From Sphingomonas hengshuiensis (GTDB lineage Bacteria; Pseudomonadota; Alphaproteobacteria; Sphingomonadales; Sphingomonadaceae): a DNA stretch of 64,000 bases. The notes beneath the pieces were generated by a model. It ran no database searches, had not been told where the DNA came from, and saw only the letters and a program-made list of their open reading frames with translations. The stretch covers positions 1 through 64,000 of the forward strand of contig QFNF01000010.1 in assembly GCA_003240755.1 (NCBI GenBank), given 5' to 3'. Made by a program: the position numbers and the translations under genes. Shown piece after piece: positions 35,774 to 44,402 of the stretch. The first letter of the stretch is position 1. Every line of letters begins with the position of its first letter.

Positions 35774-37099
35774 CTAACGCGGCGCGGCCAGTTCCAGCGC
35801 GCGCCCTATCAGTCCGGTGAATTGCAGCGTATCCACGCCCCTTGCCGGATCATTGACCCCGCCGGCCAAGGCATACCAGTTCCCGTCCTTGCCCTGTAGC
35901 AGGAATGCCATGGTCAGCACGCCGGGTTCCGACCCGCCCTTGTAGCCGACATAGCGCCAACCGCGGGTCGCATCCGGCAGGCCGGGATTTTTCGACAGGA
36001 CGGCGCGCAGATCGGCTCCCGCCGGCCCGTCCATATGCCTCCGCAGCCAGTCCAGCGCCCGGACCAGGTCGTTCGGGCTGGCGAACCATTCCAGTTCGGC
36101 GATGCGCAGCGGCCTGCCATCCTGGAACAATGCCTTGGGAATGGCGGCGATCGGCGTATCGCGGACAGGCCCGTCGAGGAACGCCCGGCGTTCGCCCGGC
36201 GGCATCGCCAGATACCGGGCGCCGAGGGCGCCGTCCGCCACCCCCTTCAGCTTGAACAGTTCGAGCGCGCCGAGGAACGGCACGTTGCGCGGTGCCCCGT
36301 CGGTGAAGCCGACGACGGGCAGCATCGCCTCGACCTTCTTCCGTCCCAGATGGAACAGCAGGATGTCGGTCGCGCTGTTGTCGCTGACCGAAATCATCCG
36401 CTCGGCCAGTTCGCGGAACGGGATGCGCGTGCCCTTGGCCTGCTGCGCATAACCGCCGGCGGGCAACGCCGAACCGTCGAGCGTCACGACATCGCTCCAC
36501 TTCCGCTCGCCCGCCTCGATCGAACGCACCAGTTCGGCGAGAATGACCAGCTTGAAGGCCGAGCCGATGGCGATCGGAGTCGTCGCTGCGCGTGACACCG
36601 ATGGCTTCGGCGCGTCATTGCCCAGCCGCGCGAGCGCGAACGCGCTGGTTCCCGGCAGCGTTGCCAGTTGTTCGATCACCCCGTCGATCGTTGCGGCCTG
36701 GGGGCCGCTGGATTCAGCGCCTTTGAACAGTAATCCGGTGATCTGATAGGGGGCGGCATCGGCGATCACGATTTCCGCATTCATCACGCCACGTTCGAAG
36801 CCGATCTTCAACGTGGCGTGCAGCGGGTCTTTGGGGTCCAGCCGTTCGATCCGCGTCGGCTGGCCGAGCGCGGTGATTACCTGTGCGGTCAGCTTGTCGA
36901 ACTGCGCCTTGGGTATCGCCGCCCGGAATGAGGGTGCGAACAGGGTGTCGTAATCGCCGCTGCCGCGCAGGAGGGCGACCAGTGCATCTGACTGTTGGAC
37001 CAACCTCGGCGCGGGGGCCGTCACCGTCGCTTCCGGTGGGGGCGTGGCAGGCGCCGCCGCCTGCAACATCAATGCGATCATGGCCGTTGCGATCCCCAT
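35774..37099 (-). CDS. serine hydrolase, class A beta-lactamase-like fold
   Basis: 441 residues with a signal peptide (IATAMIALMLQAAAPA). Residues about 35-135 form an N-terminal domain (LLRGSGDYDTLFAPSFR, with a DUF3887-like look). The beta-lactamase-like domain follows, with Ser-x-x-Lys in GSAFKLVIL, Ser-Asp-Asn in SVSDNSATD and Lys-Gly-Gly in YKGGSEPG. All three active-site motifs are intact. The fused N-terminal domain and overall length argue against a true resistance enzyme; it is more likely a penicillin-binding-protein-like or esterase-type periplasmic hydrolase. Beta-lactamase activity cannot be excluded from sequence. Confidence 0.82.
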   Translation of the reverse strand: MGIATAMIALMLQAAAPATPPPEATVTAPAPRLVQQSDALVALLRGSGDYDTLFAPSFRAAIPKAQFDKLTAQVITALGQPTRIERLDPKDPLHATLKIGFERGVMNAEIVIADAAPYQITGLLFKGAESSGPQAATIDGVIEQLATLPGTSAFALARLGNDAPKPSVSRAATTPIAIGSAFKLVILAELVRSIEAGERKWSDVVTLDGSALPAGGYAQQAKGTRIPFRELAERMISVSDNSATDILLFHLGRKKVEAMLPVVGFTDGAPRNVPFLGALELFKLKGVADGALGARYLAMPPGERRAFLDGPVRDTPIAAIPKALFQDGRPLRIAELEWFASPNDLVRALDWLRRHMDGPAGADLRAVLSKNPGLPDATRGWRYVGYKGGSEPGVLTMAFLLQGKDGNWYALAGGVNDPARGVDTLQFTGLIGRALELAAPR

Positions 37100-37162
37100 T
37101 CCACCTCCCTTTCGATCCCGTGCAAGAGCATGGAAGGCCAGCGGAACAGGGTCAATCGGCGA

Positions 37163-39142
37163 TCACGCGTCGATCACTTCGTCATCCAGTCGTGCCGCAT
37201 TTTCCTGGATGAAGGCGAAGCGGTGGGCCGGATTGGTGCCCATCAGCCGGTCGACCAGATCCTTCACCGCTGCGCGTTCCTCATATTCCTGCGGCAGGGT
37301 GATGCGGATCATGCTGCGGGTTCTGGGATCCATCGTCGTTTCGCGAAGCTGGCCGGGGTTCATTTCGCCCAGTCCCTTGAACCGGGCGACCTCGACCTTC
37401 TTGCCGCGAAAGGCGGTGCGTTCCAGTTCGGCGCGATGCGCGTCGTCGCGGGCGTAGAGCGATTTCGCGCCGACGGTCAGCCGATAGAGCGGTGGCTGCG
37501 CCAGATAGAGGTGCCCGCGCCGGACGATGTCAGGCATTTCCTGGAAGAAGAAGGTCATCAGCAGCGTCGCGATATGCGCGCCGTCGACATCGGCATCGGT
37601 CATGATGACGATGCGTTCGTAGCGCAGCGCATCGGGCTGGCAGTCCTTGCGCGTGCCACAGCCCATCGCAAGGATCAGGTCGGCGATCTCCTGGTTGGCG
37701 AGGATCTTGGCGCTGGTCGCCGAGGCGACGTTCAGGATCTTGCCGCGGATCGGCAGGATCGCCTGGGTCTTGCGGTCGCGTGCCTGCTTGGCCGAACCGC
37801 CGGCGGAATCACCTTCGACGATGAACAGTTCGGTGCCGGCGGGATCGTCCGAGGCGCAGTCGGTCAGCTTGCCAGGCAGGCGCAGCTTGCGCGACGAGGT
37901 GGCGGTCTTGCGCTTGACCTCGCGCTCCGCCTTGCGCCGCAACCGCTCGTCCATCCGGTCGAGCACGAGCCCGAGCAGCGCCTTGCCGCGATCCATGTTG
38001 TGGCTGAGGAAATGGTCGAAATGGTCGCGCACCGCTTTCTCAACCAGGCTCGCCGCCTCGACGCTGGTCAGCCGGTCCTTGGTCTGGCTCTGGAACTGGG
38101 GATCGCGGATGAAGACCGATAGCATCAGTTCGCAACCGACCGTCACGTCGTCGGCGGTCATGTCCTTGGCGCGCTTGTTGCCGACCAGATCGGCGAAACC
38201 GCGCAGCCCCCGGACCAGTGCCTGTCGCAGCCCTTGTTCGTGCGTGCCGCCATCGGGGGTCGGGATGGTATTGCAGTAATAGCTGTAGCTGCCGTCGCTC
38301 CACAATGGCCACGCGACGGCCCATTCGACGCGGCCCGCCTCGCCGGGGAAATCCTGTCGCCCGGTGAAGAAGTCGGCGGTGGCGCATTCGCGACCGCCGA
38401 TCTGTTCACGCAGGTGGTCGGCGAGGCCGCCGGGAAACTGGAATACCGCTTCGGCCGGCACATCGCTGCCCTCGACCAGTTCGGGCGCACATTTCCAGCG
38501 GATCTCGACGCCTGCGAACAGATACGCCTTTGACCGCACCAGCTTGTGCAGGCGGGCCGGCTTGAACTGGAGGTCGGCGAAGATTTCGACATCGGGGGTG
38601 AACGCGACCAGCGTACCACGGCGGTTGGGCGCGGCACCGACATGTTCAAGCGGGCCGATCGTCTGCCCCTGCGAAAAGCGCTGCCGATAAAGCTGTCGGT
38701 CGCGGGCGACCTCGACCACCGTGTCGACCGACAGGGCGTTGACCACCGAAATGCCAACGCCGTGCAGGCCACCCGACGTCGCATAGGCCTTGCCGGCGAA
38801 CTTGCCGCCCGAATGCAGCGTCGACAGAATGACTTCGAGGGCGGACTTGTCCGGGAATTTCGGATGCGGGTCGACCGGGATACCGCGGCCATTGTCGATG
38901 ATGGTCAACCGGTTGCCGATATCGAGCTGCACCTCGATCCGCGTCGCGTGGCCGGCGACGGCCTCGTCCATCGCGTTGTCGAGCACTTCGGCGGCAAGGT
39001 GATGCAGCGCGCGTTCGTCGGTGCCGCCAATATACATGCCCGGCCGGCGACGTACCGGCTCCAGCCCTTCCAGCACCTCGATCGACGATGCGTCATAGGC
39101 GGGGGCGGCAGGGATATTCGCTTCGAACAGATTGTCGGCCAT
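37163..39142 (-). CDS. parE: DNA topoisomerase IV subunit B
   Basis: 659 residues, ParE length, without the extra C-terminal insert of many GyrB proteins. GHKL ATPase motifs: EVLDNAMDEA, DNGRGIPVD and GGLHGVGISVVNALS. TOPRIM motifs: FIVEGDSAGGSA and MTDADVDGAHI. With ParC it decatenates daughter chromosomes. The ATG is preceded on its strand by a short intergenic region shared with the divergent outer-membrane protein gene. Confidence 0.95.
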   Translation of the reverse strand: MADNLFEANIPAAPAYDASSIEVLEGLEPVRRRPGMYIGGTDERALHHLAAEVLDNAMDEAVAGHATRIEVQLDIGNRLTIIDNGRGIPVDPHPKFPDKSALEVILSTLHSGGKFAGKAYATSGGLHGVGISVVNALSVDTVVEVARDRQLYRQRFSQGQTIGPLEHVGAAPNRRGTLVAFTPDVEIFADLQFKPARLHKLVRSKAYLFAGVEIRWKCAPELVEGSDVPAEAVFQFPGGLADHLREQIGGRECATADFFTGRQDFPGEAGRVEWAVAWPLWSDGSYSYYCNTIPTPDGGTHEQGLRQALVRGLRGFADLVGNKRAKDMTADDVTVGCELMLSVFIRDPQFQSQTKDRLTSVEAASLVEKAVRDHFDHFLSHNMDRGKALLGLVLDRMDERLRRKAEREVKRKTATSSRKLRLPGKLTDCASDDPAGTELFIVEGDSAGGSAKQARDRKTQAILPIRGKILNVASATSAKILANQEIADLILAMGCGTRKDCQPDALRYERIVIMTDADVDGAHIATLLMTFFFQEMPDIVRRGHLYLAQPPLYRLTVGAKSLYARDDAHRAELERTAFRGKKVEVARFKGLGEMNPGQLRETTMDPRTRSMIRITLPQEYEERAAVKDLVDRLMGTNPAHRFAFIQENAARLDDEVIDA

Positions 39143-39294
39143 GATCGCACTATAGAACGAAACGGGGTCATCCGCAAAGCGCAGGCAATCCCGCCGACGG
39201 CAGGCGCCAGCAAAGAAAAGTAATGTGCATCATGCGGACCCACCGCGGCCCCGACCCGTTCGGAGGGGCGCAATCAGCGTGTGGAGTGTAGCGT

Positions 39295-40119
39295 ATGCGT
39301 TTTTCGACAATCCTTCTGGCCGGTGCGGCGACGATGGCCGCGATGCCGGCGATGGCGCAGGAGGAACGGACCTGGACCGGTGGCTATGCCGGGATCAGCG
39401 CCGGGCTGGATTTCCAGGGCAATGACGACAACGCCCGGATCAATTTCGACACCAATCTCGACGGCAATTTCAACGACACGGTGCGAACCACCACCAACGC
39501 CGATGCCTTTTCGCCCGGGACGTGTGGCGGACGTGCGCTGGGTCCGCAGCCCACCGGCTGCCGGCGCGACAGCGACCGGCTCGGCTATGCCGGACATGTC
39601 GGTTACGATGTCCAGTTCGGCAATATCGTCGTCGGCGCGGTCGGCGAATTCGGCAAGAGCAACATCGTCGACGCGACCAGCGCCTACAGCACGACGCCCG
39701 CACGCTACGCCTTCGTGCGCAGCATGGACTGGAATGCGCAGGGACGTTTGCGGGCAGGCTATGCGATCGGCGACACGCTTCCCTACATCACCGGCGGCGC
39801 GGCACTGGCACGGATCGACCGCGGGTTCGAAACCAGCAACGGCGCCAACAGCTTCACGCAGGATCGCGACCGGCGCAACGCATGGGGCTACACGGCAGGC
39901 GGCGGTGTCGAACAGCGCGTGTCGGACAATTTCTCGATCGGCGTGCTCTATACCTACACCAGCGTGAAGGACGACTCGCCGACCGTCCGTGTCGGTCCCG
40001 GCACCGCACCGGCGACCAACCCGTTCCTCCTCGCCAACGCGGCCGGCACCGATATGCGTCGCAGCGATGACCGGTTCGACTGGCACAGCGCCCGCGTACG
40101 CGCCAGCTTCCGCTTCTGA
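39295..40119 (+). CDS. outer-membrane beta-barrel protein (Omp25/OmpA-like porin family)
   Basis: 274 residues. Signal peptide MRFSTILLAGAATMAAMPAMA, then an eight-strand-type barrel starting WTGGYAGISAGLDF, a glycine/aromatic alternation throughout, and a C-terminal Phe (VRASFRF) as recognised by BamA. It resembles the alphaproteobacterial Omp25/RopB/Hbp group, so it is a surface barrel with no sure substrate. The long first loop is Asn/Asp-rich. A strong bidirectional terminator follows. Confidence 0.85.
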   Translation: MRFSTILLAGAATMAAMPAMAQEERTWTGGYAGISAGLDFQGNDDNARINFDTNLDGNFNDTVRTTTNADAFSPGTCGGRALGPQPTGCRRDSDRLGYAGHVGYDVQFGNIVVGAVGEFGKSNIVDATSAYSTTPARYAFVRSMDWNAQGRLRAGYAIGDTLPYITGGAALARIDRGFETSNGANSFTQDRDRRNAWGYTAGGGVEQRVSDNFSIGVLYTYTSVKDDSPTVRVGPGTAPATNPFLLANAAGTDMRRSDDRFDWHSARVRASFRF

Positions 40120-40141
40120 CGATCCGTCCAGCGGAGTGAAG

Positions 40142-40177
40142 AAAGGCACCGTTCCTTCGGGGGAACGGTGCCTTTTT
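40142..40177. terminator. bidirectional rho-independent terminator
   Basis: AAAGGCACCGTTCC, a TTCGGG loop, then the complementary GGAACGGTGCC and five T. The mirror strand also ends in a run of T. It lies between the convergent barrel and gcrA genes and serves both. Confidence 0.92.
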
Positions 40178-40180
40178 CGT

Positions 40181-40933
40181 TCAACGGACGCGGGGGCCAC
40201 CATAGGGCAGCGGCGGCGGCGGGCGGCGATCGCGGCGCGGCAACTGTGCCTGATACGCATGGCCGCAATGGTCGACGCAATAGGGGAATCCCGGATTCAC
40301 CTTGTCGCCACAGAAGTGGAAGTCGGGCTCGCCCGGGTGGCCGATCGGCCATTTGCAGATGCGATCGTTCAGGTCGAGCAGCGTCGTCTTGCCCGCGATC
40401 GCATCGCTCGGCCGTGCCGGGACCAGGCGACGCGGCGGCGCCGGGGTCAGCGGCGCGCTTTGTTCCCCCGGATTCTGGCGCAGGAAGCCGCCCGGACCGA
40501 CGGAACGCATCACCGGTTCGGCGCGGCGCGGTGCCGCGGCGGGCGTGTCGTCCTCGTCCTCCTCATCGACCTCGTCCGCCTGATCCTCCTGCGGCAGCGG
40601 CGTGAAGGGATCATCCTCTACGGGCGTGGCGGCGACGGGTTCGGGGGCGGGGGCAGGTTCCGGGGCCGGCCGGGGTTCCGGCGGGGGCGGGGGCGGCGGC
40701 GCGGCAACGACCGGGGCCGGTTCGGGCGCGGCGGGCCTGGGCGCGGGCGCCGCTGCCTTGGTCGCGTCGTTCGAGCGTACCGGCGACGGGCGCGACTGGA
40801 GTCCCAGGCGATGCGCCTTGCCGATCACCGCATTGCGGCTGATCCCGCCCAGCTCCTCGGCGATCTGGCTTGCCGTCATGCCCGATTCCCACATCTTGGC
40901 CAGCGTCGCGATGCGTTCTTCGGTCCAACTCAT
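40181..40933 (-). CDS. gcrA: GcrA-family cell cycle regulator
   Basis: 250 residues. The N-terminal GcrA helix-turn-helix is intact: MSWTEERIATLAKMWESGMT, then GGISRNAVIGKAHRLGL. The C-terminal part has Cys/His pairs (RICKWPIGHPGEPDFHFCG and YCVDHCGHAYQ) as in other GcrA proteins. Between them lies a long Pro/Ala-rich then acidic linker that makes it larger than the Caulobacter protein. GcrA binds sigma-70 RNA polymerase and activates promoters with CcrM-methylated GANTC sites. Divergent from the ABC permease gene. Confidence 0.93.
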   Translation of the reverse strand: MSWTEERIATLAKMWESGMTASQIAEELGGISRNAVIGKAHRLGLQSRPSPVRSNDATKAAAPAPRPAAPEPAPVVAAPPPPPPPEPRPAPEPAPAPEPVAATPVEDDPFTPLPQEDQADEVDEEDEDDTPAAAPRRAEPVMRSVGPGGFLRQNPGEQSAPLTPAPPRRLVPARPSDAIAGKTTLLDLNDRICKWPIGHPGEPDFHFCGDKVNPGFPYCVDHCGHAYQAQLPRRDRRPPPPLPYGGPRVR

Positions 40934-41018
40934 GCCCGTCTTCGTCCTTCAGTTCGCTCATGCACGCCACGACCATCATCCTTGCCGCCGCGCGCGCCAG
41001 CGATTAGGCGACACAGCC

Positions 41019-41855
41019 ATGCAGGAACAATCCCCGTTACGCGCGAAAATCACCATCGCCGACCCCGGCGTGCCGGTCATCCGGAACATAAACTGGGGTG
41101 GACTGCGCACGCTCTATATCAAGGAGGTGCGCCGGTTCTTCAAGGTGCAGCTACAGACGATCTGGGCGCCCGCCGTCACGACCCTGCTGTTCCTCGTCAT
41201 CTTTTCGGTGGCGATGGGCGGGGCGGGGCGTACCGTGCTGGGCGTGCCGTTTCCCGATTTCGTGGCGCCGGGGCTGATTGCGATGGCGATGCTCAACAAT
41301 GCCTTCGCCAATTCCAGCTTCGCGCTGCTGGTCGGCAAGATCCAGGGGACGGTGGTCGATTATCTGATGCCGCCGCTGTCGACCGGCGAGCTGCTGGCGG
41401 CGCTGGTCGGGGGGGCGGTGACGCGGGCGTTCCTCGTCGGGATCGTGCTGTGGGGCGCGATGCTGCTGTATCCCGGGGTCCATGTCATGCCGCGCCACCC
41501 CGGCGCGGTGCTGTGGTTCGGGCTGTTCGGATCGACCTTCCTGGCACTCGCCGGCGTGATGACGTCGATCTGGGCGGAAAAGTTCGATCATGCCGCCGCG
41601 ATCACCAATTTCGTGATCGGGCCGCTGACGTTGCTGTCGGGCACCTTCTATTCGGTCGAGGCGCTGACGCCGATGTTCCGGTCGATCAGCCATCTGAACC
41701 CGTTCTTCTACATCATCTCGGGCTTCCGCTACGGGTTCCTGGAACGCGCCGATTCGCCGGTGCTGCTGGGCGGGGCGGTGATCCTCGTGGTCGATATCGC
41801 GATGGCGGTCGGTTGCTACGCGCTGCTGCGCTCGGGATGGAAGCTGAAGAATTGA
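41019..41855 (+). CDS. ABC-2 type transport permease
   Basis: 278 residues with six helices. It matches the ABC2_membrane family: LRTLYIKEVRRFFKVQLQTIWAPAVTTLLF, LPDFV-type VPFPDFVAPGLIAMAMLNNAF and LTLLSGTFYSVEALTP...LNPFFYIISGFR. Such permeases (YadH/NodJ-like) export lipids, polysaccharide or drugs. No ATPase gene is next to it in the window, so the partner is elsewhere. Cytosolic N-terminus of about 20 residues. A hairpin with T-runs follows 35 bases after the stop. Confidence 0.88.
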   Translation: MQEQSPLRAKITIADPGVPVIRNINWGGLRTLYIKEVRRFFKVQLQTIWAPAVTTLLFLVIFSVAMGGAGRTVLGVPFPDFVAPGLIAMAMLNNAFANSSFALLVGKIQGTVVDYLMPPLSTGELLAALVGGAVTRAFLVGIVLWGAMLLYPGVHVMPRHPGAVLWFGLFGSTFLALAGVMTSIWAEKFDHAAAITNFVIGPLTLLSGTFYSVEALTPMFRSISHLNPFFYIISGFRYGFLERADSPVLLGGAVILVVDIAMAVGCYALLRSGWKLKN

Positions 41856-41889
41856 CGAATCCCCGCCAAGGGCGGTACAGCGCCGCTCC

Positions 41890-41921
41890 GGGCGGCCCGG
41901 TTGGCCGCCCTTTCGCGTTTT
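41890..41921 (+). terminator. rho-independent terminator after the ABC permease
   Basis: GGGCGGCC, a CGGTT loop, then GGCCGCCC, followed by TTTCGCGTTTT. It stops the permease transcript before argD. Confidence 0.85.
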
Positions 41922-41954
41922 GAACGCCGATATTTCTCATGAAGGAGCAGTTCG

Positions 41955-43145
41955 ATGACGACCCCCGCGCTCATGCCCGTCTATCCACGGTGCGGCGTGC
42001 GTCCGGTCCGAGGCGAGGGCTGCTATCTTTATGGTGAGGACGGCACGCAATATCTCGATTTCGCCGCCGGCATCGCCGTCAACGCGCTGGGCCATGGCCA
42101 CCCGCACCTGACCAGAGCGATCCAGGAACAGGCCGCGACGCTGATGCACGTCAGCAACCTCTATGGCAGCCCCCAGGGCGAGGCGCTTGCCGCGCGGATC
42201 GTCGAGAACAGCTTTGCCGCTACCGTGTTCTTCACGAATTCGGGCGCCGAGGCGGTCGAGTGCGCGATCAAGACTGCGCGCCGCTTCCACTTCGTCAACG
42301 GCAATCCCGAGCGGCATACGCTCATCACCTTCAACCAGGCTTTTCATGGCCGTACGCTCGGCGCCATCTCGGCCACCAATCAGGCCAAGATGCGCGACGG
42401 GTTCGAACCGCTGCTGCCCGGCTTCAACTATGCCGAGTTCAACGATCTCGACGGTGCGCTGGCGCTGATCGACGACAGCACGGCGGGCTTCCTGGTCGAA
42501 CCGGTGCAGGGCGAGGGGGGGCTGCGCGCCGCGACGCCGGAATTCCTGGCCGGTCTGCGCAAGGCCTGCGACGAACGCGGCCTGTTGCTGGTGCTCGACG
42601 AAGTGCAGTGCGGCTATGGCCGCACCGGCACGTTGTTCGCACACGAACAATATGGCGTCCGGCCCGACATCGTCGCGGCGGCCAAGGGCATCGGCGGCGG
42701 TTTCCCGCTCGGCGCGTGCCTCGCGACCGGGGAGGCGGCCAAGGGCATGGTGTTCGGTACCCATGGCTCGACCTATGGCGGCAACCCGCTGGCGATGGCC
42801 GCGGGGCAGGCGGTGCTCGACGTGATGCTGGAGGACGGCTTCCTCGACCATGTGAAGACGATGGGCGAGCGGCTGCGCGCCAGCCTCGAACAGATGATCC
42901 CCAACCACGATCACCTGTTTCAGGAAGTGCGCGGCATGGGGCTGATGCTCGGCATCAAGCTCAAGTCGGACAGCCGCCGCTTCGTCGCGCATCTGCGCGA
43001 TGAGCATCAGTTGCTGACGGTCGCGGCGGGCGACAATGTCGTCCGCGTCCTGCCGCCGCTGGTGATCGACGAAAGCCATATCGCCCAGGCGATGGAGAAA
43101 CTGTCGGCGGCGGCGCGGGCATATGTGCCGGTCGCCGACGATTGA
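41955..43145 (+). CDS. argD: acetylornithine/aspartate-family aminotransferase
   Basis: 396 residues, fold-type I class III aminotransferase. Gly/Ala motif VFFTNSGAEAVECAIK, PLP-phosphate and Asp block LLVLDEVQCGYGRTG, Schiff-base Lys in DIVAAAKGIGGGFPLG. It converts N-acetylglutamate semialdehyde to N-acetylornithine and may also take succinyl substrates. The argF gene follows, supporting arginine biosynthesis. The ATG is preceded by GGAG about eight bases away (AAGGAGCAGTTCG). Confidence 0.93.
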   Translation: MTTPALMPVYPRCGVRPVRGEGCYLYGEDGTQYLDFAAGIAVNALGHGHPHLTRAIQEQAATLMHVSNLYGSPQGEALAARIVENSFAATVFFTNSGAEAVECAIKTARRFHFVNGNPERHTLITFNQAFHGRTLGAISATNQAKMRDGFEPLLPGFNYAEFNDLDGALALIDDSTAGFLVEPVQGEGGLRAATPEFLAGLRKACDERGLLLVLDEVQCGYGRTGTLFAHEQYGVRPDIVAAAKGIGGGFPLGACLATGEAAKGMVFGTHGSTYGGNPLAMAAGQAVLDVMLEDGFLDHVKTMGERLRASLEQMIPNHDHLFQEVRGMGLMLGIKLKSDSRRFVAHLRDEHQLLTVAAGDNVVRVLPPLVIDESHIAQAMEKLSAAARAYVPVADD

Positions 43146-43155
43146 TTGAACAGAT

Positions 43156-43270
43156 CCTTCCCGGCACGGGAAGGAGGGCCATGCGAAGCATGGTGGAGGG
43201 GGACCGTCCCGAAGCATGGCGGTGGTGGAGCATCCTCCATCCTGCCGTGCTTCGTCCTTCTCCCCATCCG
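43156..43270. repeat. dispersed-type intergenic repeat between argD and argF
   Basis: A run of small hairpins: CCTTCCC/GGGAAGG at 43156-43174, then CCATGCGAAGCATGG at 43179-43193, then a further GAAGCATGG copy. Composition and layout (GGGAAGGAGGGCCATGCGAA) match a repeat I associate with sphingomonad intergenic regions. Not coding. It sits inside the argD-argF unit, where the hairpins could change the relative amounts of the two products. Confidence 0.5.
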
Positions 43271-43290
43271 CGATGGAAGGACTGAAGAAC

Positions 43291-44208
43291 ATGCGCCATT
43301 TCCTCGATCTCGCCTCGGCCGGTGCCGATGGCATCGCCGCCATCCTCAACGACGCGCTCGATGCGAAGGCCGCGCGCAAGGGGTGGCCCAAGGGGCGCGC
43401 CGATGCCGACGCGTCGCTTGCCGGCCACACGCTGGCCTGTGTGTTCGAAAAATCGTCGACCCGTACCCGCGTGTCGTTCGATATGGCGATGCGGCAACTG
43501 GGCGGATCGGCGCTGGTGCTCGATGCCGGCACCACCCAGCTCGGGCGTGGTGAAACCGTGGCCGACACCGCGCGCGTCCTGTCGGGCTATTGCGACGCGA
43601 TCATGGTGCGGACCGACGACCCCGCCAAGCTGGACGAGATGGTGCGTTATGCGTCGGTGCCGGTCATCAACGGCCTGACCGACCATTCGCACCCGTGCCA
43701 GATCGTCGCCGACCTGCTGACCGTGATCGAGGCGGGCAAGGCGCTGCCCGGCACGAAATGGGCATGGCTGGGTGACGGCAACAACGTCCTGCATTCGATC
43801 GTCGAGGCCGGCGCGCTGATGGGGTTCGACGTCATCGCCGCCTGTCCCGAAGGCTATGATCCCTCGCCCGACGTGCTGTCGGCGGCCGGCGGGCGCGCGA
43901 CGATCACCCGCGATCCGGTCGCGGCGGTCCGCGACGCCGATGTCGTCGTCACCGATACGTGGATTTCGATGGGGCAGGCGCATGCCGAGCAGAAGCTGGC
44001 GGCGATGGCACCCTACCAGGTCGATACGGCGTTGATGGCGCAGGCGAAGCCCGATGCGGTCTTCCTTCACTGCCTGCCCGCGCATCGCGGCGAGGAAGTG
44101 ACCCCGGAGGTGATCGACGGGCCGCAGTCGCATATCTGGCCCGAGGCGGAAAACCGGCTGCACGCGCAGAAGGCGATCCTGCGCTGGTGCTTCGGGTTGG
44201 TCGGATGA
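43291..44208 (+). CDS. argF: ornithine carbamoyltransferase
   Basis: 305 residues. Carbamoyl-phosphate motif [16 protein letters not shown] in [13 protein letters not shown], the ornithine loop with DTWISMG and the catalytic Cys in [10 protein letters not shown]. It makes citrulline from ornithine and carbamoyl phosphate. I take [11 protein letters not shown] as the start. An in-frame ATG at 43273 is possible and also has a GGAAGG nearby. Follows argD across a repeat of about 145 bases. Confidence 0.96.
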   Translation: MRHFLDLASAGADGIAAILNDALDAKAARKGWPKGRADADASLAGHTLACVFEKSSTRTRVSFDMAMRQLGGSALVLDAGTTQLGRGETVADTARVLSGYCDAIMVRTDDPAKLDEMVRYASVPVINGLTDHSHPCQIVADLLTVIEAGKALPGTKWAWLGDGNNVLHSIVEAGALMGFDVIAACPEGYDPSPDVLSAAGGRATITRDPVAAVRDADVVVTDTWISMGQAHAEQKLAAMAPYQVDTALMAQAKPDAVFLHCLPAHRGEEVTPEVIDGPQSHIWPEAENRLHAQKAILRWCFGLVG

Positions 44209-44248
44209 TCTGAACAGGCTCTCGGGGACGGGAGGGCCGGCGCGGATA

Positions 44249-44287
44249 CCGTTTCCGCCTGACGACGGCGGTCGTCGGGCGGAACGG
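44249..44287 (+). terminator. long hairpin after argF
   Basis: CCGTTTCCGCCTGACGAC pairs with GTCGTCGGGCGGAACGG over about 17 bases with one bulge and one wobble, around a GGCG loop. It lies 40 bases past the argF stop. No T-run follows, so the terminator call is tentative. Confidence 0.5.
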
Positions 44288-44402
44288 GGCGGTGCCGCGC
44301 GAGCGGACGACATGCCCGGGCGCCATTCGCCCCGACCCGTCCATTTCGCATCCGTCGCATATCGCAAAGCGCTTGCGAAACCGGCCGCGGGCTCCCATGT
44401 GA

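Noticed and set aside
35774..37099. Acquired antibiotic-resistance beta-lactamase
   Set aside because: Motifs fit the fold, but the extra N-terminal domain, length and chromosomal housekeeping context do not fit a mobile resistance gene.
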